Positions 5,323-13,533 are shown, counted from the first letter of the stretch. The stretch: 16,342 bases of DNA from an uncultured Roseiflexaceae bacterium (GCA_903868295.1 CAIPUQ010000293.1:1-16342); one strand, 5' to 3'. The notes: generated from the sequence alone by a model not told the origin. Numbers and translations are program-made.

Positions 5323-7343
5323 TGAAGACACGTTGGTTGGGCTGGTGTGCCGTGTACATTCTTTGGCTGGGTGCGTGCACGTCTGAGCCGACGGCACCAG
5401 CATCGACGGTGACCCCAACGGCGTTGGTCCCTGCGCCATCGCAGACCCCCGTGCCGGTGACGCGTACCCCTTCGACGGAACCAATCCCTTTGGAACAGAC
5501 GAATGCAGCATTGCAGGTACAACCGTTGACGGCTCTGTCGTATTTCGGCACCGTGCCAGATTCACTCGACCGTGCCGTTGTGGTCTATACCGATGCGGCA
5601 GGACGCGTGTTGTCACAGCAGGAGGTGCCGGCCAACGACGGCACCATCGCATTTACCATCATCACTGGTGGCGCATTGGGACCTGCAACGATTACCATCA
5701 TGAGCGGTGCGCAGATCATCGCCGGACCGACGATTGTGCATTCGGTGGTCGCTGATTCGACGCTGCAGACAGACGTGCCAGTGTATAGCGACCTGTTCAC
5801 CCAGACGACTGCGTTTTTGGGGCAGAGCGCCCGTGCCTACGAACTCAACGGGACGACGGTCCGCGGCTATCGGTCGCCAGACAATCCGTTGTTTTGGTTG
5901 CGCGATCATGTCTATCAGGGCCGTGGGTTTCGCTACATCGAACAAGATGTGAAAAGCCTGCTTACTGCCTTTGCGGCAGCACAACTGCCGGACGGGAGTT
6001 TGCCCGATTGGATAGACGCACCCGAGATGGGAGTCAAAGCGGGTCGCAAGGACGTCGAAGCAGATGTAGAGTTTTTGTTTGTGCAGGGCATCTACGAAGC
6101 CTGGCAGATGAGTGGCGATGATGCCTGGATGACCCAAATGCTCCCCCATGCCCGTGCAGCATTGACCTACACGACAAGCGATGCCGTGCGTTGGGATGCC
6201 ACACGTGGACTGATACGGCGACCGTATACCATCGATATGTGGGATTTTTCGTATGGTCCTACGACTAACAACCCAGAGACGGGGAATGCAGCGCCACGTC
6301 ACTGGATCGACGACCAGACGATCTGGGGGACCTTCCACGGCGACAACACAGGCCTGGTACAAGCACTGCGCATGATGGCCGCTATGGAGCAACGCGGTGG
6401 CACAGAAGCGGCCGCCCGCGGGTATCAACAACAAGCAAGCGAAATCCAACAGCGGATTATCGATTTGAGCTGGAACGGGCGGTTTTTCCGCCATTTTGTT
6501 GCCGAGCGCCCCGACTGGAAGGCACCCGGGGTCGACGAATCGACGCAGTTGAGTCTATCGAATGCCTACGCATTGAACCGTGGGGTATTATCGGCGGCGA
6601 TGATTCAGCAGGTACTGGATACCTACTATGAGCGCGGCCGAAGCAACGGCGGCATCGGGTTGCCGTGGTACAGCATCGACCCGCCGTTCCCTGCGGGGAG
6701 CTACGGATTGGCGGGCCGCAAAGGTGAACTGCCTGGCGAGTATGTCAACGGTGGATTACTGCCGTTGGTGGGTGGCGAATTGGCGCGGTCGGCCTTTGGC
6801 AACAACCTCGAAGCATTCGGATTCGATACGTTGAATCACTACGCGGTGTTGATTAACCGTTTCGGCGGTTCGTATCTCTGGTATTATCCTACCGGTCAAC
6901 CGGGTATCTCTGGGCCAGATACGTTGGCAGTCGATGGTTGGGGTTCTTCGGCGATGCTTGGGGCGCTGATGGAAGGGGCTGCAGGTATCGTCGACACGGG
7001 ATTTGCCTACAAAGCGGCCAAAATAACCCCACGCTGGGGGTTTTCGCCGGTCCGTCAGGCATATGTCGTTGCTCGCTACCCGGCTAGTCAGGCATATGTA
7101 GCATACCGCTGGCAACAGTCTGCACGGCGCATCGAGATGCATACCACAGGCACTGCGACTTTTGCAACGGTGAATATCCCGATCCCAGACGAGACACCCG
7201 ACACCGCGACGTTGACAATCGACGGTGTTGTGCAGCAGACGAATGGAATTGCTGTTGTGCGTGGCCGACGCATGATTTCGATCAAAATTACCGAAAACAC
7301 CGACCTGCGCGGGCTCCATCATCTCTTTGTGGTGGAGTGGTAG
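5322..7343 (+). CDS. lipoprotein with six-hairpin (alpha/alpha)6 glycosidase-like domain
   Basis: A 673-residue exported lipoprotein. A short signal peptide with the lipobox LGAC places the lipidated cysteine at residue 19, followed by a Thr/Pro/Ala-rich tether to about residue 60. Residues 65-150 look like a beta-sandwich. Residues 180-555 carry features of six-hairpin glycosidases: NPLFWLRDHVY (189-198), LPDGSLPDWID, DVEADVEFLFVQGIYEAW (244-261), HGDNTGLVQALRMMAAM and SWNGRFFRHF, with candidate acids Asp195, Glu246 and Asp248. Residues 565-673 form a C-terminal beta domain. It probably cleaves an extracytoplasmic oligosaccharide; I cannot assign a CAZy family or prove catalysis. The ATG at 5322 overlaps the FAH stop, has GGAGGG just upstream, and starts directly with the signal peptide, so an earlier in-frame ATG at 5304 is rejected. 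The hydratase-like gene follows after 41 bases without a terminator. Confidence 0.8.
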   Translation: MKTRWLGWCAVYILWLGACTSEPTAPASTVTPTALVPAPSQTPVPVTRTPSTEPIPLEQTNAALQVQPLTALSYFGTVPDSLDRAVVVYTDAAGRVLSQQEVPANDGTIAFTIITGGALGPATITIMSGAQIIAGPTIVHSVVADSTLQTDVPVYSDLFTQTTAFLGQSARAYELNGTTVRGYRSPDNPLFWLRDHVYQGRGFRYIEQDVKSLLTAFAAAQLPDGSLPDWIDAPEMGVKAGRKDVEADVEFLFVQGIYEAWQMSGDDAWMTQMLPHARAALTYTTSDAVRWDATRGLIRRPYTIDMWDFSYGPTTNNPETGNAAPRHWIDDQTIWGTFHGDNTGLVQALRMMAAMEQRGGTEAAARGYQQQASEIQQRIIDLSWNGRFFRHFVAERPDWKAPGVDESTQLSLSNAYALNRGVLSAAMIQQVLDTYYERGRSNGGIGLPWYSIDPPFPAGSYGLAGRKGELPGEYVNGGLLPLVGGELARSAFGNNLEAFGFDTLNHYAVLINRFGGSYLWYYPTGQPGISGPDTLAVDGWGSSAMLGALMEGAAGIVDTGFAYKAAKITPRWGFSPVRQAYVVARYPASQAYVAYRWQQSARRIEMHTTGTATFATVNIPIPDETPDTATLTIDGVVQQTNGIAVVRGRRMISIKITENTDLRGLHHLFVVEW

Positions 7344-7384
7344 CATAGGATGATGCTCAGTATCGACACGAAAGAAGGAACGAG

Positions 7385-8191
7385 ATGAATCACACCACCG
7401 TCGCCAATGCGCTGTTGTTGGCGCGCCAAAATGCCACCCTCTGCCCGCCACCGTCCGAAAACCCCGCCTACACCCTGGCAGATGCGTATGCGGTTGCCAA
7501 AATTCACCTCGACACCGCACGGAGTGGCGGGATGACTCCCGTTGGTCGCAAAATCGGCTTCACCAATCCCACCGCCTGGGCAAGCATGCTGCTCAACACC
7601 CCAGTCTGGGGCTATGTATATGACAAAACCGTGTTCGATACGACCGCTGGGCAGACAACCCACGACCTGCGTGGTGCGACGCAACCAAAGATTGAGCCCG
7701 AGATTATGTTTGGGCTCAAAGCAACAGTGCCGGGTACCGGTGACCCGGTCGATGCACTCGGTGCGGTAGCCTGGATAGCATTGGGATTCGAAGTCGTCTC
7801 GTGCCCATACCCGGATTGGAAGTTCAAGGGCGTCGACGCTGTATCGGGTTTTGGGTTGCATCGTGCATTGTATGTGGGACCGAAGCGAATTCTGACGGCA
7901 GATGACGATTTGGTTGCGATTGTCGCAGCACTGGGGGCAGTCACTGCACGCATCTACAAAAACACGGTGCTGGCTGGCGAAGGGTCGGGCAAGATCGTCT
8001 TGGGGAACCCCGCCAAGGCGCTGGCTGCATTGGGCGTCATATGCGCAAATCAGCCTCAGTTTGCACCATTGGCCGCAGGCGAAATCATTAGCTCGGGCAC
8101 GTTGACCCCGCCACCAACGATTGAAGCCGGCGATGTCATCCGCGCCGAGGTTACTGGCTTTGACCTCGGCCCGGTACAGGTGTCGTTTTAG
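7385..8191 (+). CDS. 2-keto-4-pentenoate hydratase family enzyme (MhpD/HpaH-like)
   Basis: A 268-residue member of the hydratase/decarboxylase branch of the FAH superfamily, which adds water to 2-oxo-pent-4-enoate-type acids (MhpD, DmpE, HpaH) or decarboxylates oxalocrotonate, normally late in meta-cleavage of aromatic compounds. Signatures are GRKIGFTN (54-61), the metal ligands Glu104 and Glu106 (KIEPEIMF) and Glu136 (ALGFEVV), DWKF (144-147), LGNPAKALAAL and the C-terminal SSGTLTPPP loop. Length is normal for the family. GAAGGA precedes the ATG with a spacing of about five bases. It follows the lipoprotein gene by 41 nt in the same direction. No dioxygenase or hydrolase of an aromatic pathway is in view, so the true substrate may be a sugar-derived keto acid. 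Family is firm, substrate unknown. Confidence 0.87.
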   Translation: MNHTTVANALLLARQNATLCPPPSENPAYTLADAYAVAKIHLDTARSGGMTPVGRKIGFTNPTAWASMLLNTPVWGYVYDKTVFDTTAGQTTHDLRGATQPKIEPEIMFGLKATVPGTGDPVDALGAVAWIALGFEVVSCPYPDWKFKGVDAVSGFGLHRALYVGPKRILTADDDLVAIVAALGAVTARIYKNTVLAGEGSGKIVLGNPAKALAALGVICANQPQFAPLAAGEIISSGTLTPPPTIEAGDVIRAEVTGFDLGPVQVSF

Positions 8192-8210
8192 GAATATTTC
8201 AGATTGGCAT

Positions 8211-8216
8211 TATAAT
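8211..8216 (+). promoter_or_regulatory. -10 box (TATAAT) upstream of aconitase
   Basis: A perfect TATAAT lies 20 bases after the hydratase stop and about 60 bases before the aconitase ATG. The -35 region 16-18 bp upstream (tttagg/ttagga/taggaa) is poor, so an activator or alternative recognition would be needed. Read-through from the hydratase gene is also possible, as I see no terminator between them. Confidence 0.45.
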
Positions 8217-8276
8217 AGGAGCTGTTGTACACGCCATAAGTACCGGGCGGTGTGCTGTGTGAAAGGGTCAATCTGC

Positions 8277-11024
8277 ATGAGTGATGCATTACATGATGTG
8301 TTTGGTGCCCGTGCGCCGCTCAAAGTCGGTTCGAATTCTTATGTGATGTATCGCCTTGATGCGCTGAACAAGCTCAAAGGCGTCAATTTAGCGACGTTGC
8401 CGTTTTCGATAAAAGTCGTTCTCGAGGCATTGTTGCGTAATATTGGTGACGGATTCACGACTGCAGATGATGTCGAAGCAATGGCAAAGTGGACTCCTGG
8501 CAGTGCCGGGACGCGTGAAGTGGCATTTAAGCCGGCGCGCGTCTTGATGCAGGATTTCACCGGCGTGCCGGCAGTCGTCGACTTGGCAGCGATGCGTGAC
8601 GCCATGAAGCAACTCGGCGGCGACCCGGCCCGCATTAATCCGTTGGCGCAGGCCGATCTGGTGATCGATCACTCGGTGCAGGTCGATGCATTCGGGAGCG
8701 GAATGGCGCTGCAGATGAACGCTGACCTCGAGTTTTCGCGCAATCGTGAGCGCTATGAGTTCTTGCGCTGGGGACAACAGAGCTTCAGCAACTTCAGCGT
8801 GGTGCCACCCGAGACCGGTATTTGTCATCAAGTGAATCTCGAATTCTTGGCCAAAGGCGTTTTGGTCAAAAACATCGATGGTGAACGCGTCGCAATGCCC
8901 GACAGTCTCGTCGGGACCGATAGCCACACCACGATGATTAACGGCTTGGGTGTCCTGGGCTGGGGCGTTGGTGGCATCGAGGCTGAAGCAGTCTTGTTGG
9001 GCCAACCGCTCGCCATGTTGACGCCCGAAGTCGTGGGTATGCGCCTCACCGGCAGATTGACACCCGGAGCAACGGCAACGGACCTCGTTTTGCGGGTCAC
9101 CGAACTGTTGCGCAAGCATGGTGTGGTCGACAAGTTTGTTGAATTCTGTGGCGATGGTCTCAGTGCGTTGAGCCTCGCAGACCGCGCAACCATTGCAAAT
9201 ATGGCACCCGAATACGGCGCAACCTGTGGATTCTTCCCCATCGACGATGAAACGCTCAAATACTTGCGCGGCACGGGTCGCGACGAAGAGGTTGTCCTCT
9301 TGGTCGAGGCGTATGCCAAAGCACAAGGTATGTACCGGGTTGACGGGATGCCCGTGCCGACATTCAACTCGATGCTCGAACTGGATTTGTCGTCCATCGA
9401 GCCGAGTGTGGCCGGACCGCGTCGTCCGCAGGATCGGGTCGCCCTCAAAAGCCTCAAGGCATCGTTCAACGATGCAATGGGCAAAGTGTTCAACAAGTCT
9501 GGTGTGGCTGCAACGGTGAATGCTGGGTCGCATACGGATACGTACGCGAGCTCACGGGTCCCGTTGACCGTGAATGGTACCAAGACCACCATGGCGCATG
9601 GGTCAGCGGTCATTGCGGCGATTACCTCGTGCACCAATACCTCCAATCCATCGGTCATGATGGCCGCTGGGTTGTTGGCGCAGAAGGCAGTTGCACGTGG
9701 CCTCAAGAGTGCACCATACGTCAAAACTTCGTTGGCCCCGGGCTCGCGTGTGGTGACCGAGTATCTCAAGAAGGCAGATGTCCAGCAGTATCTCGACCAG
9801 TTGGGATTCAATGTCATCGGCTACGGCTGTACGACGTGTATCGGAAACTCGGGTCCGGTTGATGCAGCAGTGACTGCAGCCACCAAGCAGGGCGACCTGG
9901 TCGTCTCTGCGGTGCTGAGCGGCAATCGCAACTTCGAAGGACGCATCCACCCCATCGTCAAGGCAAATTACTTGATGTCGCCGCCGTTGGTGGTGGCGTT
10001 TGCAATTGCCGGTACGGTCGATATCGACATGAACCACGAGCCATTGGGTGTGGGTACGGACGGCAAACCGGTCTTTTTGGCAGATATCTGGCCGACCGAA
10101 GCCGAAATCAACGATGCATTGCATCGCGCGTTGAATGCCGATTTGTTCCGTGCGCAATACGGCAACGTCTTTACGAGCAACAAAACGTGGAACCAACTTC
10201 CGGTTCCGCAAGGTGATTTGTATACCTGGAACAACCAATCGACGTATGTCCAAAACCCACCGTACTTCAAAGGGATGACCAAAGAAGTCCCCAAGATGAC
10301 GTCGATACGGGGGGCACGTGCATTGGCGGTACTGGGTGATAGTGTGACGACCGACCATATTTCGCCCGCAGGTGATATCCCCAAAACATCCCCGGCAGGT
10401 ATATATCTCGAAGAACACGATGTGTCGCCCGCAGACTTTAACTCGTACGGTGCCCGCCGTGGGAATCACGAGGTGATGATGCGTGGCACATTCGCCAACA
10501 TCCGCCTCAAGAACGCCATGGTCCCTGGGGTCGAGGGTGGCTACACGGTGCACATCCCAACGGGTGAGCAGTTGTCCATCTATGATGCGGCAATGAAGTA
10601 CGAACACGAACAGACCCCATTAGTGATCCTGGCCGGCAAAGAATACGGCACTGGCTCGTCACGTGACTGGGCAGCCAAAGGGACGTTCTTGTTGGGCGTG
10701 CGTACCGTGATAGCCGAAAGCTTCGAGCGCATCCATCGTTCGAACTTGGTCGGTATGGGTGTCTTGCCATTGACGTTTGTGGATGGTCAGAATGCCGCAA
10801 CATTGGGTTTGTCCGGCCGCGAAACGTTCGACATCCAGGGCATCGAGTCGTTGCAACCGGGGCAGATGGTGACGGTCAACGCCACCCTCGACGGCAAAAC
10901 GACGACGTTCACCGCCAAGGTGCGCATTAACTCCGAAGGCGAATTGACCTACTATCGCAACGGCGGTATTTTGCACTACGTCTTGCGGAGTTTGGCAGCC
11001 CAAAGCGAGCCAGTCGGCGCGTAA
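8277..11024 (+). CDS. acnA: aconitate hydratase (AcnA/IRP1-type aconitase)
   Basis: A complete 915-residue aconitase, converting citrate to isocitrate through cis-aconitate in the TCA cycle with a [4Fe-4S] cluster. The three cluster cysteines are Cys452 (SCTNTSNPSVM) and Cys518/Cys521 (GYGCTTCIGNSGPV). Other conserved blocks are SLVGTDSHTTMINGLGVLGW (210-229), SGNRNFEGRIHP (548-559), GDSVTTDHISPAGDI and the mobile-domain swivel motif KEYGTGSSRDWAAKG (788-802) with substrate-binding serines and arginine. Order and length match the AcnA/IRP1 branch, not AcnB. The start is the ATG 8277-8279 (MSDALHDVFG), with AAAGGG nine bases upstream; the frame stays open back to 8121 but those residues overlap the hydratase gene in another frame and do not resemble aconitase. 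A strong terminator follows 15 bases after the stop. Confidence 0.97.
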   Translation: MSDALHDVFGARAPLKVGSNSYVMYRLDALNKLKGVNLATLPFSIKVVLEALLRNIGDGFTTADDVEAMAKWTPGSAGTREVAFKPARVLMQDFTGVPAVVDLAAMRDAMKQLGGDPARINPLAQADLVIDHSVQVDAFGSGMALQMNADLEFSRNRERYEFLRWGQQSFSNFSVVPPETGICHQVNLEFLAKGVLVKNIDGERVAMPDSLVGTDSHTTMINGLGVLGWGVGGIEAEAVLLGQPLAMLTPEVVGMRLTGRLTPGATATDLVLRVTELLRKHGVVDKFVEFCGDGLSALSLADRATIANMAPEYGATCGFFPIDDETLKYLRGTGRDEEVVLLVEAYAKAQGMYRVDGMPVPTFNSMLELDLSSIEPSVAGPRRPQDRVALKSLKASFNDAMGKVFNKSGVAATVNAGSHTDTYASSRVPLTVNGTKTTMAHGSAVIAAITSCTNTSNPSVMMAAGLLAQKAVARGLKSAPYVKTSLAPGSRVVTEYLKKADVQQYLDQLGFNVIGYGCTTCIGNSGPVDAAVTAATKQGDLVVSAVLSGNRNFEGRIHPIVKANYLMSPPLVVAFAIAGTVDIDMNHEPLGVGTDGKPVFLADIWPTEAEINDALHRALNADLFRAQYGNVFTSNKTWNQLPVPQGDLYTWNNQSTYVQNPPYFKGMTKEVPKMTSIRGARALAVLGDSVTTDHISPAGDIPKTSPAGIYLEEHDVSPADFNSYGARRGNHEVMMRGTFANIRLKNAMVPGVEGGYTVHIPTGEQLSIYDAAMKYEHEQTPLVILAGKEYGTGSSRDWAAKGTFLLGVRTVIAESFERIHRSNLVGMGVLPLTFVDGQNAATLGLSGRETFDIQGIESLQPGQMVTVNATLDGKTTTFTAKVRINSEGELTYYRNGGILHYVLRSLAAQSEPVGA

Positions 11025-11038
11025 ACGACCCAGAACGG

Positions 11039-11071
11039 CGCGGGGCAATGAAAATTGCCCCGCGTTTTTTT
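11039..11071 (+). terminator. intrinsic terminator after acnA
   Basis: A perfect 11-bp GC-rich stem (11039-11049 with 11054-11064) with a GAAA tetraloop (11050-11053) is followed directly by seven T residues (11065-11071). This is a textbook Rho-independent terminator. The next gene begins only 13 bases later. Confidence 0.93.
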
Positions 11072-11084
11072 GTGAGGGAGTGGG

Positions 11085-12008
11085 ATGTATCGACGGAGTA
11101 TCGTCAACCTACTGGTCTGTGGGGCACTCGTCACGACGACGATGATCCCTGCATTTGGTGTTGTCGCACTCGTCGCACTTGTGCTGGTCTCGTTGCGCGT
11201 CTTGGGGTGTGCACCGTCACGCCGGGCGCAACTCGCGTGGCTGCTGGCTGCATTACCGAGTCCATTAGGACTAGCGGGTGTGCTGATAGCCCCCATACGC
11301 AGGTGGGAGCGTGCAGTCGTGTTGCTTGGACTGGCAATGCAATGGCTGCCGCTTGACGCATGGGTTCGATGGACAACCGTGATAGTGATTGTAATTATCC
11401 CGGTGGTGTACCCTACGTCACGCATGGCGCTGCTTGCACTGCTCCCGTTGCTCCAGCTGGCTGCAACGATTACGTGGCCACTCGGGTGGGATGTTGCAGT
11501 GTGCGTGGCTGCGGGCGTATGGATTGTCTGGTCCTGGTCACGCGGCAATCACCCGGGGCTGTGGTGGGCTGTGGCGGTGCTGGTATGTGGGCTCAACAGT
11601 AGTGCCGCTATCGCGGTCCTGCCGTGGGTGCTGGTCTGCGCACTGGCACCACGAGCACTCCTAGAAGTTCTGTCCTGGTGGGGCGTTGTCGGTGCACTTG
11701 CAAGTGGGGGCTACGGTGTATTGGCGGGTATAGGGATGGTGCCGTTGCTCACGACGCTCCAGCGCGTGCGCTGGCTGGCTGAACGACGTATGCTGCTGGT
11801 GTTGGCTTTGTGGTGCGTTGTACCGGTCACGAGCAGTGTGGCGCGTTTGCAGACGAGTCTATCAGTCTATGGGACGCTGTATAGCGGGGCAGCATTGGGG
11901 TTCGCTGATACGACACAGCGGATTGTGGCGCATCTCCCATGGCTGGCTATGGGTTTGAGTGGGGTGTTGATCTGGTCCGTGTGGATGCAGTGGCAGGATG
12001 AGGGGTAG
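11085..12008 (+). CDS. polytopic membrane protein of unknown family
   Basis: A 307-residue, very hydrophobic protein rich in Leu, Val, Ala and Trp, with about eight to ten likely membrane helices (for example 8-37, 49-70, 76-91, 97-110, 114-130, 135-151, 157-186, 195-220, 236-252 and 283-300). The loops are short and positively charged ones (RRW at 72-74, ERR at 233-235) would lie inside. I see no conserved acidic or histidine motif that would identify a transporter, oxidase or complex-I subunit. The ATG at 11085 has GAGGGAG about four bases upstream. It lies 13 nt behind the aconitase terminator and just before another membrane gene (3-nt gap), forming a two-gene pair. Real gene by composition, RBS and length; function not recognised. 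Confidence 0.75.
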   Translation: MYRRSIVNLLVCGALVTTTMIPAFGVVALVALVLVSLRVLGCAPSRRAQLAWLLAALPSPLGLAGVLIAPIRRWERAVVLLGLAMQWLPLDAWVRWTTVIVIVIIPVVYPTSRMALLALLPLLQLAATITWPLGWDVAVCVAAGVWIVWSWSRGNHPGLWWAVAVLVCGLNSSAAIAVLPWVLVCALAPRALLEVLSWWGVVGALASGGYGVLAGIGMVPLLTTLQRVRWLAERRMLLVLALWCVVPVTSSVARLQTSLSVYGTLYSGAALGFADTTQRIVAHLPWLAMGLSGVLIWSVWMQWQDEG

Positions 12009-12011
12009 CAT

Positions 12012-12524
12012 GTGCTGAGCGTGTTGAGTCTTGTGCAGGCATGGGTGCGCATCGGACTGATCCCAGCGGTGCTTTTTCTGCTGGTCGCACAAATCCGGCC
12101 GCCACTGCTCGGCTGGCCGCGCCAAGACCGCAGTGCGACCATTGCGGCGTGGCTGCTGGTCGCCTGTGTGCCAGTGTCTGGGTTGGCGCGCCTGGGCGAA
12201 ATCGATGTGGTGGTGCTCGCTGCGTGTGCCTGGGTTGCACTGGGCAATGCTGTGTCGTTGCAACGCCGTGGGCTGTTGCTCGGACTCTGGATTGCTGTCA
12301 GTACCGCCTTGCAGATGGGCTGTGGGACGCTCGTACTGACGCGGCTATCGGGGTGCGGCATTGATGGGAGCATGCGCAGTATTGGCGTCGGTGTGGCGAT
12401 GCTGGGGTGGATTGCGTTGGCGGTGGTATGGCCGCGCGGTAGTATTCCGCAGCGCATGACCGTCATAGCGATTGTCGCGTTGGGGGTCGAATATGGCCGT
12501 CAGGTATGGGCGTTAGCGGGGTGA
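12012..12524 (+). CDS. small polytopic membrane protein of unknown family
   Basis: A 170-residue hydrophobic protein with about five or six likely membrane helices (near 5-27, 42-60, 63-80, 86-108, 120-142 and 147-168). The start is GTG at 12012-12014, supported by GAGGGG six bases upstream; the overlapping ATG at 12010 is followed at once by a stop in its frame. It begins 3 nt after the 307-residue membrane protein, so the two are likely co-translated subunits or partners. The last 12 bases overlap the 3' end of the convergent polyprenyl-synthase-like gene, with no terminator between them. I do not recognise the family. Confidence 0.68.
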   Translation: MLSVLSLVQAWVRIGLIPAVLFLLVAQIRPPLLGWPRQDRSATIAAWLLVACVPVSGLARLGEIDVVVLAACAWVALGNAVSLQRRGLLLGLWIAVSTALQMGCGTLVLTRLSGCGIDGSMRSIGVGVAMLGWIALAVVWPRGSIPQRMTVIAIVALGVEYGRQVWALAG

Positions 12525-13433
12525 GGAAGGTGCGCTGGTCGGGGAGAAATCTGGGTTGCACAGGCCCATCAGCCAGGTACGACTTTCGCTGACCGGTAAA
12601 GCGGTAATCAGCGTCGATGCCTCATCCCGTGCAGCGGCGCACAACGCTGTACACGCTTCGTAGATGCCATGTGCGTCGAGGAGGGTCACGAGAGCTGGCT
12701 CGTCATTGGCGTCGATTGCACGCTGTGTGGCAATGGGATGTTGGATGAGTGCATACGCGAGGGGCACAATCAGATGCCCTCGTTGGAACGAATGCAGGGG
12801 GGTTGTGTGCGCCTCACGGAGTTGGATGGTCAGCGCGTGGGTACGCGCTATCGCTTGTGCAAGGCGACCAGCATCGATCAACGTGTCAGGGAGGCCTGCG
12901 CAGACCAAACCGGCGCGAATAGCACGAACCACCAACGCACCTTCGACATCGTCGATATGTTGCAGAGTCCGGGCAACGCTTACGTCGCCATCGTGGGGGA
13001 GGCTCGCAAGGAATGCCTCGGAGAGTTGCATTACACAGGTCGAAAAATCTGCGATGATAGGAGCTTGTGGAGCTTCGGCCATTTCGGACGCGGCAAGGGC
13101 ATAGAAGTAATCACCCAGCATGAGGGTCGGACCATGGAGCATGCTTGCCGGGGCGTCGTTTGACGGCCGCGAAGCAAACAGGCGCCGATGCATGGACGCA
13201 CCAGCTCGGATGAGTTCGATTGCTGCTGCAGCATGTGGGGCAGAGGCTGAGGCGACAGGACTAAGCTGAGCGAATGCCAGGACGATCCCTGCCACAACCC
13301 CGCGGGGGATTGCGACTGCGGTGCTGTTCAGCGCTTCTTCGACGATTTGGCTGGCATGTGGCGCCAAACGCGCACGGATGACCGCCTCAATGTCTTGGAG
13401 ATGTTGTTGTTGCGCTGGGGTGAACGTCTGCAT
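12513..13433 (-). CDS. polyprenyl-synthase-like protein lacking both Asp-rich motifs
   Basis: A 306-residue all-helical protein that follows the layout of trans-isoprenyl diphosphate synthases. AAAIELIRAGASMHRRLF (69-86) corresponds to the helix normally carrying the first DDxxD, and SMLHGPTLMLGDYFYALA (97-114) to the conserved helix containing GD. In TIQLREAHTT (202-211) the usual QxRDD(I/L)xD is replaced by QLREAH, and FQRGHLIVPLAYAL (216-229) stands where EGKxTLPLIYAL is normal. Both Mg-diphosphate-binding aspartate clusters and the lysine are thus missing, so prenyl transfer is unlikely; it may be a regulatory or structural pseudoenzyme, like the non-catalytic subunits of heteromeric prenyl synthases. 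The frame is intact, with no frameshift. I use ATG 13431-13433; a GTG two codons upstream is possible. It is divergent from the MFS gene and convergent with the membrane pair. Homology inferred from pattern only. Confidence 0.7.
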   Translation of the reverse strand: MQTFTPAQQQHLQDIEAVIRARLAPHASQIVEEALNSTAVAIPRGVVAGIVLAFAQLSPVASASAPHAAAAIELIRAGASMHRRLFASRPSNDAPASMLHGPTLMLGDYFYALAASEMAEAPQAPIIADFSTCVMQLSEAFLASLPHDGDVSVARTLQHIDDVEGALVVRAIRAGLVCAGLPDTLIDAGRLAQAIARTHALTIQLREAHTTPLHSFQRGHLIVPLAYALIQHPIATQRAIDANDEPALVTLLDAHGIYEACTALCAAARDEASTLITALPVSESRTWLMGLCNPDFSPTSAPSSPR

Positions 13434-13468
13434 AACCACCGTACTTTGCGATGAATGTCACAAATTGT

Positions 13469-13497
13469 AGCATACCTGAGGCAATAGTGCCTGTCAA
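13469..13497 (-). promoter_or_regulatory. sigma70-like promoter of the polyprenyl-synthase-like gene
   Basis: Minus-strand TTGACA (complement of 13492-13497, perfect -35), a 17-bp spacer and TATGCT (complement of 13469-13474, four of six matches). Transcription would begin near 13462, about 29 nt before the ATG at 13433. Confidence 0.65.
13479..13492. promoter_or_regulatory. short palindrome inside the promoter spacer
   Basis: AGGCA (13479-13483) and TGCCT (13488-13492) are perfect inverted repeats around atag, lying between the -35 and -10 boxes of the minus-strand promoter and upstream of the divergent MFS gene. It could be an operator acting on both genes, but 5-bp arms can arise by chance. 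Confidence 0.35.
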
Positions 13498-13533
13498 ACC
13501 GTTGGAATGCCGTATACAAGAATGGGGTAGGTC

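Noticed and set aside
8121..8276. 52-codon N-terminal extension of aconitase
   Set aside because: It overlaps the hydratase gene in another frame, has an unrelated Arg/Cys-rich sequence and spans the TATAAT region; the ATG at 8277 matches the family N-terminus.
8388..9533. 381-codon minus-strand frame inside acnA
   Set aside because: His/Cys/Arg-rich shadow of a strongly conserved gene, as are the long antisense frames at 8828-9817 and 9603-10607.
13513..13518. TATACA as a -10 box for the MFS gene
   Set aside because: It would leave a leader of less than ten bases and has no -35 partner at proper spacing.
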